64,000 nucleotides of DNA from RUG14871 sp045539425 (lineage in GTDB: Bacteria; Bacillota_I; Bacilli_A; Erysipelotrichales; Erysipelotrichaceae). Positions 1 through 9,116 of this stretch are shown here, one piece after another (the stretch's first letter is position 1; the number at the start of each line of letters is the position of its first letter). The stretch covers positions 62,001 to 126,000 of the forward strand of contig JAZQFH010000008.1 of the NCBI GenBank assembly GCA_045539425.1. The letters are read 5' to 3'. A program made the position numbers and the translations under genes. The notes beneath the pieces are model-generated. The model saw only the letters and a list, made by a program, of their open reading frames with translations, was not told the origin of the DNA and made no database searches.

Positions 1-1
1 G

Positions 2-454
2 CTCTTCTGCGATCCTGTAAGCTCGGCTTATGCATTGCGTCTGCGTCCGTATCTGAGTCATATTCATACCCTGAAGCCGAACCGGATGGAACTTGCCATC
101 CTGGCGGAGCACACCACGGAGACGGATGAGGATCTCTTAAAAGCCTGTCAGATCGTAATTGACAAAGGGGCACGGCGCTTATTTGTCTCACTTGGAAAAG
201 AGGGGACATTCTACTACGATGCTGAAGGGAATCAGACAAGAGCTTCCCTGAAGCCGATCGATCACGTGGTGAGCGCATCCGGTGCAGGCGATTCCTTCAT
301 GGCAGGGGTGATCTACAGCACCGTGCATGAATTTGACATTCCAACCACATTGAAGTATGCTTTAGCTTCCGGCAGCATTGCCCTAATGGCAAAAGGGGCG
401 AACAATCCGGAGTTAAGTGTGAATAAAATACGGGAAATCATAGAAAGAGGATAA
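2..454 (+). CDS. psuK: PfkB-family sugar kinase, probable pseudouridine kinase (5' end cut by window)
   Basis: This is the C-terminal part of a ribokinase/PfkB-family kinase. The reading frame is open to the left edge, so the true start lies outside the window; the TTG at 35 is not the start. The ATP-site/anion-hole signature GAGDSF, with the catalytic Asp, is visible about 55 residues before the end, as expected for the family. It stops one base before psuG (TAACATG). In other bacteria this pairing is the pseudouridine pathway: the kinase makes pseudouridine 5'-phosphate and PsuG splits it to uracil and ribose 5-phosphate. The substrate is inferred from the neighbour rather than from specificity residues. 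Confidence 0.85.
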   Translation, partial: LFCDPVSSAYALRLRPYLSHIHTLKPNRMELAILAEHTTETDEDLLKACQIVIDKGARRLFVSLGKEGTFYYDAEGNQTRASLKPIDHVVSASGAGDSFMAGVIYSTVHEFDIPTTLKYALASGSIALMAKGANNPELSVNKIREIIERG

Positions 455-455
455 C

Positions 456-1376
456 ATGAATTTAGAAAAGTATTTGGAAATCAGCAGTGAAGTAAAAGAG
501 GCTCTAAAAGCCGGAAAACCGGTTGTAGCCCTGGAAAGCACGATTCTTTCTCACGGCATGCCGTATCCGGAAAATGCGGAATTCGCCGCTAAGGTAGAAG
601 AAATCATCCGTGCGGAGGGAGCCATCCCGGCAACCACGGCCATTATCGGCAGCAAGCTGAAAGTCGGCCTGACTCCGGAAGAATTAATGATCATGTGCAA
701 GGCGGAAAACGTCGGCAAGGTCTCCCGCAGAGATGTTCCGGTGTATCTTGTCAGTGGCCAGACAGGTGCCACGACGGTCGCAACGACAATGCTGATTGCG
801 GCCATGGCAAAGATCCGCGTCTTTGCGACAGGCGGAATCGGCGGTGTTCACCGCGGTGCGGAAACGACAATGGATATCTCCGCGGATTTACAGGAGCTCG
901 CAAATACTCCAGTCTGTGTTGTCTCAGCCGGCTGCAAGCAGATTCTGGATATCGGTCTGACACTGGAATATCTCGAAACGATGGGTGTTCCGGTACTTGG
1001 CTATCAGACAAATGACTTCCCGGCCTTCTACTGCCGCAAGAGCGGTTTTGGCGTTGACTACTGCCTGAAGGATGCGGAAGAAGCCGCAAAGATTTTAAAG
1101 ACAAAATGGGACCTCGGATTAAAGGGCGGCGTCGTTGTCGGCAATCCGGTTCCGGAAGAATATGCACAGGACTTTGACAAGATGGAAGCCGTGATCAATC
1201 AGGCACTCGAAATGCTGAAGGAAAAGAAGATCCGCGGCAAGCAGACCACTCCGTTCTTATTGGCAACCATCAAGGATCTGACGGGCGGAGAATCGCTCGC
1301 CACAAACCTGCAGCTGGCATACAACAATGCCAGAGTTGCTTCCAGGATTGCGGTGGAACTCGCCAAACTCGGTTAA
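456..1376 (+). CDS. psuG: Pseudouridine-5'-phosphate glycosidase
   Basis: PsuG cleaves the C-C glycosidic bond of pseudouridine 5'-phosphate, giving uracil and ribose 5-phosphate in the cytoplasm. The 306-residue length is typical. Family hallmarks seen are VALESTILSHGMPYPEN near residues 24-40, FATGGIGGVHRG at 123-134, and AGCKQILDIG at 158-167. Lys161 in the last motif corresponds to the lysine that forms the Schiff base with the opened ribose. The gene is coupled to the upstream kinase and is followed by a strong hairpin terminator, so the operon appears to end here. Confidence 0.96.
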   Translation: MNLEKYLEISSEVKEALKAGKPVVALESTILSHGMPYPENAEFAAKVEEIIRAEGAIPATTAIIGSKLKVGLTPEELMIMCKAENVGKVSRRDVPVYLVSGQTGATTVATTMLIAAMAKIRVFATGGIGGVHRGAETTMDISADLQELANTPVCVVSAGCKQILDIGLTLEYLETMGVPVLGYQTNDFPAFYCRKSGFGVDYCLKDAEEAAKILKTKWDLGLKGGVVVGNPVPEEYAQDFDKMEAVINQALEMLKEKKIRGKQTTPFLLATIKDLTGGESLATNLQLAYNNARVASRIAVELAKLG

Positions 1377-1387
1377 TCAGCAACTGT

Positions 1388-1426
1388 GATATCCGGATGA
1401 AAGTTCTCGTCCGGATATCTTTTCTT
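1388..1426 (+). terminator. Rho-independent terminator after psuG
   Basis: A perfect 10-bp stem (GATATCCGGA at 1388-1397 with TCCGGATATC at 1410-1419) is followed by a T-rich tract. It closes the psuK-psuG transcript. Confidence 0.88.
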
Positions 1427-1477
1427 TTTGCTTTCATACCGGTGATAAAGTATGATTATATTAGGTGATTTATAACT

Positions 1478-4400
1478 ATGAAACAAAGTAAACAGCTTTT
1501 GAAGATTCTTCTTATGGTGGTTTTGCTTCTGTGTCAGATCGCTCCAAAGCACGTCAGTGCCTATACCCTTGGAGATAAGGATTTCCGCAGAAGAAGCTCG
1601 GAGAAGATCATCGGAGAGAAAATAAGCGTGAAATATGATGACGGTCAGTTTGAGAATATCGGTACCTACAGTTATACCTATGATTCCGCAGGCCGTATTT
1701 TCATCGACAGCAGCGGCTATCACTTCTATGATAACTATGACCATGAGATCCTGACGCACTTTTCCGAATACTATTATGTCAGCATGGGAAATGAGTATCA
1801 GTACAAGCGCAATCCGGACGGGCTGTTAACGGAGATCTATCATGCCGGGGAAACAACGGCACAGGAAGTCTTCACGTATGATCCGTTTGGCAATATCGTA
1901 AAGAGTGAATACCAGTTCAATGCGGAGAAGAACCAGTATACGTATCTGACTACCTATACCTATGGCAGAAACTATCAGCTGGATTCCATCCAGACTGTCA
2001 ATCAGCTGACAAATCAGGTCAGTGAAGAATATACGCTGACCTATCGGGCAGATGGTAATCTCAGCAAGGTAGTAAGCAGTTACTATCATGAAGACGGCAG
2101 TAAGGAGACCCGTGAGGAATCCTATTCCTATGGCGGAAACTATCTGGCAAGGATCGAGGTCCGTGATCCGGATACGGGAGATTCCAAAGGGGAGAGCGGT
2201 TACTACTACGATTCCAATTACAAGCTGATCCGCTGCGAAAACCATCAGATCTACGGGCAGAATGAAGAATGGGCAACGCTGGTAACGGAATACCAGTATG
2301 CCTCTGGGGATTCCGCCACAACGGAAAAGCCGGAAGTCACAAAGATCTATCCGGAAAGCGGAATGAGCGGACAGAAGATGTACAACCGCCTGGATATCGA
2401 TTTCAATCTGGAGATCGAAAGCCTCAATCTTTCCAGCGGAACCTTCTATCTGGTGAACAATGCCGATGATACGGATTATGTCGCTCTGACAAGCTCCTCA
2501 TCCTGCAGCTATGACGGAAACCATCTGGTTCTCTTATTCTCGGATTCCTATAACTATAAGGACAAGGCGACATACCATCTGGAAATGGATAACCATGTCA
2601 TCAAATTCAAGAATTCACTGGACAGCTTTGAAATTGTGGACAATTCCGTCTGGGAATATACCGTTGACTCGGAATCCTATGGCGGCGCAGACCGTCTGGT
2701 AAAGGAAGGACTGTTTAAATACTATGCCGGTTCACTGGACAGCCGCAGCTCCACGGCAAACTATTCCTATAACGACCGCTGGTTTGATAACTCTGCCTAT
2801 GATTTCAATTCGAATCTGGCATTAATGTCCCTCTGCATGTCCATGGCGGCATTCGGGGCGGAAAGCAGCGATCCTGCCGAGAATATCACGGCTCTCTTAA
2901 CGGAACTGGAATTCGAACATATCACGGTTACCGACGGCTATAAGCAGAGCGGAAACAATGACAGTATCGGTGCCGTCTTTGCCAGCAAGCAGCTGGACGG
3001 GGATGTGACGCTGATCAATATTTCCCTGCGTGGCGATAACTATGATCAGGAAGTGTATTCCAACTACCGCCTGGGTGAGGAAAGCAGTCTTCATGAAGGG
3101 TTTGATAAGGCAAAGGAGAAAGTCCTCAGTGATCTGATGACGTATCTTCTGCACGGGGAAGGCGCGGAACTGCGTGGAACGCTCTACTTCTGGATTCAGG
3201 GGTATGGCAGAGCGGGAAGTGTCGCCAACCTGTTGGGCAAGGCACTGGATGAAGGTGTCAGCATGCCGAACGGACTGAAATTCCAGAACCGCAAGACATT
3301 TATCTACTGCTTCGAACCTTACCGTACCGCAACAAATGAACAGGTGGGTGACTCCGCCTATGCAAATATCTTTAATCTGATTTCTCTGCAGGGTGCCACA
3401 AACCGCTTCCCGATGAATGAGTGGGGCTACTCCCGCTATGGCGTGGAAGTGTATCTGCCAGTCAAGGGACTGGATCAGAACTATGCGCTTTTCAGCAGGG
3501 AAGTGCTCAGCCAGCTGAACACGCTGCGCAATACCAATACCGAATCGCTGCACATGAACCGTCAGCTCAGTCTGCTGGCGCATACCATGAAACATGTGCT
3601 TCAGCATATTCCTGATGTTACAGCATACAATGAACAGTATCAGAAACGCCTGATTGAGGATTATGCGGCTCCGGACTCCTTTGATGACAGAGTCCGCACT
3701 CTGCGCTCGCAGCTCTTCTATATCTGCTACGGCATTAAGGTCACGGACAGCTTCGTGGAAAAACTGAAAGGAATCACTTCCGGAAACGAGGAGATCAATC
3801 TTCTGAATCAGCTTTCCACCCTGATGCGCTCCAGCTCACCGGAAATGTTCTACTCCTGGCTCACGGTCCTCAACCGCAGTGAAGATGCGCAGCCGCTGAG
3901 ATCGGAAAGCAGCTCTCACAATCTGAAGCTGCACCGCAATATGGCGCTTTTGGAAACAGTGATCGATGCATCCGTGGATGTGGAACTCTACGAAGGCGAA
4001 ACGCTTCTGGCGCAGGTGAAGGACGGGGTTCTGGAAAACCGTGACACGCTCCGTACGGATGCGGAAGTCACACCGGACGGGAAATGCATCTTCGTCACGC
4101 CGAATTATGCCGAACTGCGCTTTGAGATCAAGGGAAAGAACACAAATGATATGCGCATCCGCCTGATCCAGAGAGATGTTGTCAGCAAAGCGACGCTTGT
4201 TACAGTGGCGTATGATAATGTCGAGCTGAAAGAGGGCACGCGCTTCACGCTGGAAGTCTACAATGCCGATGACAGCACGCTGCGCTACGCTTTAAAAGAT
4301 TCTCTTGGCGCGGAAGTAAACGGCGCGGAAGTATCTTCGGAAGAGGCAGAGAGTGCAGAAGTCAAGGTAAGTCTGACGGGTAACGGAATCATCTTCGGAG

Positions 4401-4720
4401 AAGGCGTCTATGATGTAAACAGCATCTGCACACTGACGGCCGTTCCGCTTGACAGCTACAGCTTTGCCGGCTGGTACGACGGAGAGCGCGCACTGTCAAA
4501 TATGGCGGAATTCTCCTTTGAAATCAGTAAAGACGTAAATTATACGGCACGCTTTGAGCTGGAAGAAGCAAAGGAAGAAAGCAATAAGAACGGAGCTTTC
4601 ATCAAGCTGGTGCTGGGCATCGTTGCCGGCAGCCTGACGCTCTATCTGCTTGCCTTTATCTTCAGCCGCTTCCGTCGCAACAGAAGAAACCGGAATCATA
4701 ACGACATCATTCCACGATAG
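1478..4720 (+). CDS. Large membrane-anchored surface protein with YD-like repeats, Ig-like domain, lipase-3-like domain and InlB-type repeat
   Basis: 1080 residues. A signal peptide (about 1-28, cleavage after VSA) is followed by about 250 residues rich in Tyr/Asp 'YSYTYDSAGR'-type repeats resembling Rhs/YD repeats. Next comes an Ig-like domain (about 283-400), then a region (about 410-700) laid out like class 3 lipases. The segment at 570-590 (WIQGYGRAGSVANLLGK) aligns with the lipase elbow, but the expected G-H-S-R-G reads G-Y-G-R-A (575-579), so the nucleophilic Ser is Gly. A divergent InlB B-type repeat (about 965-1030), one transmembrane helix and an Arg/Asn-rich tail end the protein. 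It is probably a non-catalytic surface protein, anchored by the helix since no LPXTG is present. Function unknown. Confidence 0.75.
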   Translation: MKQSKQLLKILLMVVLLLCQIAPKHVSAYTLGDKDFRRRSSEKIIGEKISVKYDDGQFENIGTYSYTYDSAGRIFIDSSGYHFYDNYDHEILTHFSEYYYVSMGNEYQYKRNPDGLLTEIYHAGETTAQEVFTYDPFGNIVKSEYQFNAEKNQYTYLTTYTYGRNYQLDSIQTVNQLTNQVSEEYTLTYRADGNLSKVVSSYYHEDGSKETREESYSYGGNYLARIEVRDPDTGDSKGESGYYYDSNYKLIRCENHQIYGQNEEWATLVTEYQYASGDSATTEKPEVTKIYPESGMSGQKMYNRLDIDFNLEIESLNLSSGTFYLVNNADDTDYVALTSSSSCSYDGNHLVLLFSDSYNYKDKATYHLEMDNHVIKFKNSLDSFEIVDNSVWEYTVDSESYGGADRLVKEGLFKYYAGSLDSRSSTANYSYNDRWFDNSAYDFNSNLALMSLCMSMAAFGAESSDPAENITALLTELEFEHITVTDGYKQSGNNDSIGAVFASKQLDGDVTLINISLRGDNYDQEVYSNYRLGEESSLHEGFDKAKEKVLSDLMTYLLHGEGAELRGTLYFWIQGYGRAGSVANLLGKALDEGVSMPNGLKFQNRKTFIYCFEPYRTATNEQVGDSAYANIFNLISLQGATNRFPMNEWGYSRYGVEVYLPVKGLDQNYALFSREVLSQLNTLRNTNTESLHMNRQLSLLAHTMKHVLQHIPDVTAYNEQYQKRLIEDYAAPDSFDDRVRTLRSQLFYICYGIKVTDSFVEKLKGITSGNEEINLLNQLSTLMRSSSPEMFYSWLTVLNRSEDAQPLRSESSSHNLKLHRNMALLETVIDASVDVELYEGETLLAQVKDGVLENRDTLRTDAEVTPDGKCIFVTPNYAELRFEIKGKNTNDMRIRLIQRDVVSKATLVTVAYDNVELKEGTRFTLEVYNADDSTLRYALKDSLGAEVNGAEVSSEEAESAEVKVSLTGNGIIFGEGVYDVNSICTLTAVPLDSYSFAGWYDGERALSNMAEFSFEISKDVNYTARFELEEAKEESNKNGAFIKLVLGIVAGSLTLYLLAFIFSRFRRNRRNRNHNDIIPR

Positions 4721-4740
4721 AATGATGTCGTTTCTTTTTT
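4700..4740 (+). terminator. Terminator whose loop holds the stop codon
   Basis: A perfect 13-bp stem (4700-4712 with 4720-4732) with a 7-base loop is followed by T-rich sequence. The 5' arm lies in the last codons of the surface protein. The TAG stop (4718-4720) sits in the loop, its last base being the first base of the 3' arm. Confidence 0.93.
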
Positions 4741-4775
4741 CACAGATGATATAATAACGGTATGGAGGACCCGCC

Positions 4776-5633
4776 ATGAAAAAACCAATCGTCGCAATCA
4801 TGTATGACTTTGATAAAACCCTTTCTCCGCGTGACATGCAGGAGTATTCCTTTATTCCGTCCTTGAAGATGGAACCTGCGGAATTCTGGGCAAAATGCGA
4901 AGTTGCCAGCAAGCAGCATCAGATGGATTCCATCTCTTCCTATATGCTGGTCATGTTGCAGGAAGCCGAGAAGAGCAATCTGCATTTAAGCCGGGAAGCA
5001 TTCAATAAGCTCGGTAAGGATGTTCAGCTGTTCAACGGTGTGGAAAGCTGGTTCAAGCGCATCAATGACTACGGCAGATCAATCGGTGTTGAAGTGGAGC
5101 ACTACATCCTCTCCAGCGGGTTGGAAGAGATCGTGGAAGGGACGAAGATCGCCAGGGAATTCAAGAAGATCTATGCCTCCAAATATGTCTATAATACGTA
5201 TGGTGAGCCGATCTGGCCGGCCATGGTCGTCAACTATACCAGCAAGACGCAGTTCCTCTTCCGTATCAACAAAGGTGTGCTGGATGTCACTGACAACAAC
5301 ACGCTGAATGCCAGCATGGCGGAAGAAGAGAAACGGGTCCCGTTCAGCAATATGATTTATATCGGGGACGGATTTACCGATGTTCCGTGCATGAAGATCG
5401 TCCGCTATAACGGCGGTCACTCAATTGCCGTCTACAACGGGGATCCGTCTGCCGCACAGGATATGATCTCCCACGACCGTGTCGATTTCGTTTTAAAGAG
5501 CGACTACTCCGAGAATACGGAAATGGAGACGACCGTCAAGGCAATATTGGATCTGATACGGGCACAGGAAGTGGCCGAAGAGATCCACAACAATCACATT
5601 CAGAGAATTCAAAATAAAAAGGCTCAGGACTAA
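4776..5633 (+). CDS. HAD-superfamily hydrolase (phosphatase-like)
   Basis: 285 residues, cytoplasmic. Motif I is YDFDKTLSP near residues 10-18 (nucleophile and acid/base Asp). Motif II is LSSG near 112-115. Motif IV is IGDGFTDVPC near 195-205. The long helical insert between motifs I and II is like the C1-capped phosphoserine phosphatase group. The start is set by GGAGG eight bases upstream and a TATAAT box at 4749-4754. It is monocistronic, with a terminator overlapping its stop. The substrate cannot be told from sequence. Confidence 0.85.
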   Translation: MKKPIVAIMYDFDKTLSPRDMQEYSFIPSLKMEPAEFWAKCEVASKQHQMDSISSYMLVMLQEAEKSNLHLSREAFNKLGKDVQLFNGVESWFKRINDYGRSIGVEVEHYILSSGLEEIVEGTKIAREFKKIYASKYVYNTYGEPIWPAMVVNYTSKTQFLFRINKGVLDVTDNNTLNASMAEEEKRVPFSNMIYIGDGFTDVPCMKIVRYNGGHSIAVYNGDPSAAQDMISHDRVDFVLKSDYSENTEMETTVKAILDLIRAQEVAEEIHNNHIQRIQNKKAQD

Positions 5634-5649
5634 TGCTTCCTGAGCCTTT
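5618..5649. terminator. Bidirectional terminator between the HAD and flavodiiron genes
   Basis: A 12-bp stem AAAGGCTCAGGA / TCCTGAGCCTTT with an 8-base loop has A- and T-rich flanks, so it can serve both converging genes. The TAA stop of the HAD gene (5631-5633) lies inside the loop. Confidence 0.9.
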
Positions 5650-5668
5650 CCTTTGTGTTGGAATTTGT

Positions 5669-7459
5669 TTACTGAATCGGTTCGAAGTCCGCAGCGCCGT
5701 GCTTGCAGAGCGGGCAGACGTAGTCTTCCGGTAATTCGTCGCCTTCATAGACGTAGCCGCATACCTTGCAGACCCAGCCTTTCTTGCCTTCCGTCTGCGG
5801 TTTCGGTTTGACTTTGTCCTGATAGTACGTATAGGTCATCGTTTCCTTATCGCTCATGACGCGGGCTTCTTCCACCGTGCAGATGAACATGCCGTGGGTG
5901 TCAAGATCGACATACTGTTCGACTTTCAGTGACATGAACGCGTTGATGTAGCGCGGCAGGAAGACTAAGCCGTTATCGGAGCGGAGCACTTCCTGGTTGG
6001 CGAATTTATCCGTGTTTCTGCCGCTCTGGAAACCGAACTGTTCAAAGACGGAGAACGGTGCTTCCACGCTCAGGCAGTTGACGTTCATGATGCCGGAAGC
6101 CTGGATGACATGGTGGGAATAGTTGGCCTTGTTGATGCAGACGGCAACGCGGTTCGGTGTATTGGTAACCTGGGAGACCGTGTTGACGATTAATCCATTG
6201 TCTTTTTTACCGTCATTGCTGGTGACGACATATAAGCCGTATCCGATGCGGAAGAGGGCTGTCAGGTCCTGCTTGTTGGCTGTTTCGGATTTCTGGGCAA
6301 TGTAATCCTGGCAGATCTCATCGCTTAATGCCTCAATCTGTTCTCTGCTTTCCGGGCTTAGAGCGGATTTGAGATGAACGATGGTATGGAAGTACGTCAG
6401 GTTCTTGCACTTATCCATTGTTTCCTTCATGATCTTGGCGGCCAGAGGTGCCCAGCTGCCGTTTTCGATGAAGCCGACGGAACGCTTCTGATAGCCGTGC
6501 TCCGTCAGGATGCTGAGGAACTGGCGCATGAACGGGTAGATTTCCGCGTTATAGGTTGTCGTTGCCAGAACAAGTTTGGAATAGCGGAACGCTTCGCTGA
6601 GGACCAGCGACATATCCGTTCTTGCCAGGTCATAGACGAGAACCTTCGGAGCGCCTTTCGCTCTGAGTTTATCAGCTAAGAGATTCACGGCTTCCTTCGT
6701 ATGGCCGTAGACACTGGTGTAAGCCAGGACAACGCCTTCCTCTTCCGGCGTATAGGAAGACCAGGTGTTATAGAGATTCAGATAGTATCCGAGATTCTCA
6801 CTCAGTACCGGTCCGTGGAGCGGGCAGATGATTTGGATATCCAGATTTGCGGCTTTCTTCAGAACGTTCTGCACCTGTACGCCGTATTTTCCGACGATGC
6901 CGATGTAGTAGCGTCTCGCTTCGTCCGCCCAGTCTTCCGCAACATCGTTTGCCCCGAACTTGCCGAAGCCGTCGGCAGAGAAGAGGATTTTATCGCAGGA
7001 ATCATAGGTCATGATAACTTCCGGCCAGTGCACCATCGGTGCAGTGACGAAAGTCAGGGTATGTTTGCCGAGGGAAAGCGTATCCATCTCTCCGACCATG
7101 ATGCGGCGGTCCGCATAATCCTTCTGGAAGAAGTTCTGGATCATCGCAAAGGATTTGGCGTTGGAAACGATGGTTGCACGCGGATAGAGATCCATAAAGC
7201 GGGCAATATTGGCAGAGTGGTCCGGCTCCATATGCTGGACGATGAGGTAATCCGGTTCACGGTTCTGCAGAACGTGCTGCAGATTGTCGAGCCATTCGTG
7301 CGTGAAGTTCTGATCCACCGTATCCATGACGGCAATCTTCTCGTCGAGAATCACATAGGAATTGTATGCCATTCCGTTTTTCACGCGGTACTGACCTTCG
7401 AACAGGTCAATCTTATGGTCGTTAACGCCGATATACCTGATGTCGTTTGAAATATTCAT
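5669..7459 (-). CDS. Four-domain flavodiiron protein (diiron core, flavodoxin, flavin reductase-like, rubredoxin)
   Basis: 596 residues. Flavodiiron proteins reduce O2 to water (or NO to N2O) and protect anaerobes. Domain order: a metallo-beta-lactamase-like diiron core (about 1-245) with ligands H76, E78, D80, H81, H144 and D163 visible plus a late His in CPLHG; a flavodoxin domain (about 250-395); a flavin-reductase-like FMN domain (about 400-540); and a C-terminal rubredoxin with the CKVCG and CPLCK cysteine pairs. Carrying both a flavin-reductase module and a rubredoxin suggests a self-contained electron chain. The start is supported by AAGGAG ahead of the ATG at 7459. No partner gene is adjacent on its strand. 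Confidence 0.93.
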   Translation of the reverse strand: MNISNDIRYIGVNDHKIDLFEGQYRVKNGMAYNSYVILDEKIAVMDTVDQNFTHEWLDNLQHVLQNREPDYLIVQHMEPDHSANIARFMDLYPRATIVSNAKSFAMIQNFFQKDYADRRIMVGEMDTLSLGKHTLTFVTAPMVHWPEVIMTYDSCDKILFSADGFGKFGANDVAEDWADEARRYYIGIVGKYGVQVQNVLKKAANLDIQIICPLHGPVLSENLGYYLNLYNTWSSYTPEEEGVVLAYTSVYGHTKEAVNLLADKLRAKGAPKVLVYDLARTDMSLVLSEAFRYSKLVLATTTYNAEIYPFMRQFLSILTEHGYQKRSVGFIENGSWAPLAAKIMKETMDKCKNLTYFHTIVHLKSALSPESREQIEALSDEICQDYIAQKSETANKQDLTALFRIGYGLYVVTSNDGKKDNGLIVNTVSQVTNTPNRVAVCINKANYSHHVIQASGIMNVNCLSVEAPFSVFEQFGFQSGRNTDKFANQEVLRSDNGLVFLPRYINAFMSLKVEQYVDLDTHGMFICTVEEARVMSDKETMTYTYYQDKVKPKPQTEGKKGWVCKVCGYVYEGDELPEDYVCPLCKHGAADFEPIQ

Positions 7460-7545
7460 GATAGTACATCTCCTTGATAAACAAAGTATATCATAAGAGT
7501 TTCACTTTGGTTGTTCGGAAAGAAGAATCCTTCCGTTTGGTTTTA

Positions 7546-7554
7546 TGCTATAAT
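7546..7554 (+). promoter_or_regulatory. Extended -10 promoter of the MATE gene
   Basis: TGC TATAAT at 7546-7554 places transcription start near 7561. That is downstream of the longer open frame's first codon (TTG 7511), so translation must begin at the ATG at 7574, which has AAGGA (7562-7566) in front. Confidence 0.75.
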
Positions 7555-7573
7555 CTCTCTACAAGGAATATTT

Positions 7574-8920
7574 ATGTTCTCCAGAAAGAAACTTGATTTA
7601 CTCGAAGGACCGATCCTCCAGTCATTACTGCAGCTGATGTTACCGATTCTCTTTTCGGGAGTTTTTCAGCAGCTTTACGGAATGGCGGATGCGCTGGTTC
7701 TCGGAGCGTATGTCGGGGATAATGCCGTTGCCATCGTCGGCGGCAGTACGCGTACGCTGATCCGCTTAGTGGAGAGCGTCTCCATCAACCTGCAGTTAGG
7801 GTGTCTTGTGGTCATTGCTTACTTTATCGGCAGCCGGGATTACGAACGGCTGCTAACCTCCATCAAGACATCAATTCTGGTGCTTGGCGCCTTTGCGCTG
7901 GGATCTACAATTCTCTACTTAGGCGGTTCGGAAATCTTCTTAAGAATCATGAAGGTACCGGAAGAGCTGATGAATGCTTCGGTTTCCTATCTGCGCTTAT
8001 ATGCACTGGGCTTTTTACCGTACTGTATCTTCCAGCTCTGCATCAGTATTCTGCGGGGATTCGGTGAAACCAAGACGCCGACGTATCTTCTGATCGGCTC
8101 CTACGTGCTCTGCATCGTACTGGATTATGTGTTAGTCGGAATGTTCCGCTTGGAACAGTACGGCATTGCGCTTGCCTTTATTCTTTCCCAGATTATTGCG
8201 GCATTTCTGGCATTGCAGATCGTAACGCAGATCACGCATATCAATCTCTTTACCCAGAAGGCGGATAAGGAATGTCTGTCCCGCATTCTGAAAGTCGGCA
8301 TCCCGTCGGCATTCAGCGGCGTGGCGTTCTCTCTGACCACGATGATGGTGCAGTCCGGAATCAATATGCTGGGACCGAACCGCATCACGGCATATGCGGT
8401 TTACTACAAGATGGAGAACATCCTCTGGGTCTTCATGGACGGCTTAGGTGTTGCCTTTGCGACGCTGTGCGGACAGAATTTCGGTGCGAAACGCTATGAA
8501 CGGGTACGCCGGATCGTCCGTGTCAGCATGATCTTCGGCCTTGTGGTAACTGCTGTCATCTCGCTGGCATTGATTCTGGCACGTTATCCGATCGCCAGGT
8601 TGTTCTCGGAAGATCTGGCGACGATCAACATTATCGCGAAGATGTTCGATTTCCAGTGCCGTTATTACTTCCTGTATGTCTTTATTGAGATCTACCAGGG
8701 CTTCCTCAAATGCGTCTCAAAGACCTTTGAGTCTACGGTGATCATCTTCGTGTCGGTCATCGTCATCCGTGTTCTGTGGGCATTCTTCGTGATGTTCCCG
8801 CATCTGACCTTCCGCAGCTGCATGGCCTGCTTTGTGGTCAGCTGGATCGTGGCGGCAATCATGTTCGCCGTGGACTACTTCCGCATTGTACGCAAGGGAA
8901 TCGAAAACATCCCGGCATAA
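7574..8920 (+). CDS. MATE-family multidrug/organic cation efflux transporter
   Basis: 448 residues from the ATG chosen by promoter and ribosome-binding-site position. About 12 hydrophobic helices form two similar halves. The first begins LDLLEGPILQSLLQLMLPIL and carries the family-typical GMADALVLGAYVG region; the second repeats it near residue 250. MATE proteins expel drugs or metabolites by Na+ or H+ antiport. The gene stands alone between its own promoter and a strong terminator, and it diverges from the flavodiiron gene. The substrate is unknown. Confidence 0.93.
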   Translation: MFSRKKLDLLEGPILQSLLQLMLPILFSGVFQQLYGMADALVLGAYVGDNAVAIVGGSTRTLIRLVESVSINLQLGCLVVIAYFIGSRDYERLLTSIKTSILVLGAFALGSTILYLGGSEIFLRIMKVPEELMNASVSYLRLYALGFLPYCIFQLCISILRGFGETKTPTYLLIGSYVLCIVLDYVLVGMFRLEQYGIALAFILSQIIAAFLALQIVTQITHINLFTQKADKECLSRILKVGIPSAFSGVAFSLTTMMVQSGINMLGPNRITAYAVYYKMENILWVFMDGLGVAFATLCGQNFGAKRYERVRRIVRVSMIFGLVVTAVISLALILARYPIARLFSEDLATINIIAKMFDFQCRYYFLYVFIEIYQGFLKCVSKTFESTVIIFVSVIVIRVLWAFFVMFPHLTFRSCMACFVVSWIVAAIMFAVDYFRIVRKGIENIPA

Positions 8921-8942
8921 ACACATTTACATTCAATTTCTC

Positions 8943-8971
8943 AGGAACAGGTTCGCCTGTTCCTTTTTTTG
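8943..8971 (+). terminator. Terminator after the MATE gene
   Basis: The stem AGGAACAGG / CCTGTTCCT closes over a stable TTCG tetraloop and is followed by a run of T. Confidence 0.95.
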
Positions 8972-9029
8972 TGAGGATTTTTCGTGCCTTTTCTCTATAT
9001 ATTAATGAGATTTTGAAAGGAAGGGCGGC

Positions 9030-9116
9030 ATGAGTGAAGAAAGAAAAACGGATGTGATGGTGCTGGCGGGAATGACTCTGATTCTTTTATGCCGGCTGTT
9101 AGCGGTGTTTTTATGA
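9030..9116 (+). CDS. 28-residue membrane peptide leading the sortase operon
   Basis: The ATG at 9030 is preceded by GGAAGGGCGG and opens a 28-codon frame: a short charged N-terminus (MSEERKTDVM) followed by a single hydrophobic helix of about 18 residues ending RLLAVFL. The stop overlaps the sortase start as ATGA, a classic coupling arrangement. It could be a real membrane micropeptide or mainly a leader ORF driving sortase translation. No homology is recognised. Confidence 0.6.
   Translation: MSEERKTDVMVLAGMTLILLCRLLAVFL

Noticed and set aside
1478..2320. Rhs-type toxin reading of the YD-like repeats
   Set aside because: There is no Rhs core end motif or C-terminal toxin tip; the protein ends in a membrane anchor.
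2897..3607. Long minus-strand open frame inside the surface protein gene
   Set aside because: It is a shadow of the coding strand: no ribosome-binding site, no recognisable protein features.
6701..7450. Long plus-strand open frame antisense to the flavodiiron gene
   Set aside because: It mirrors a well-supported conserved gene; no start signals or domain.
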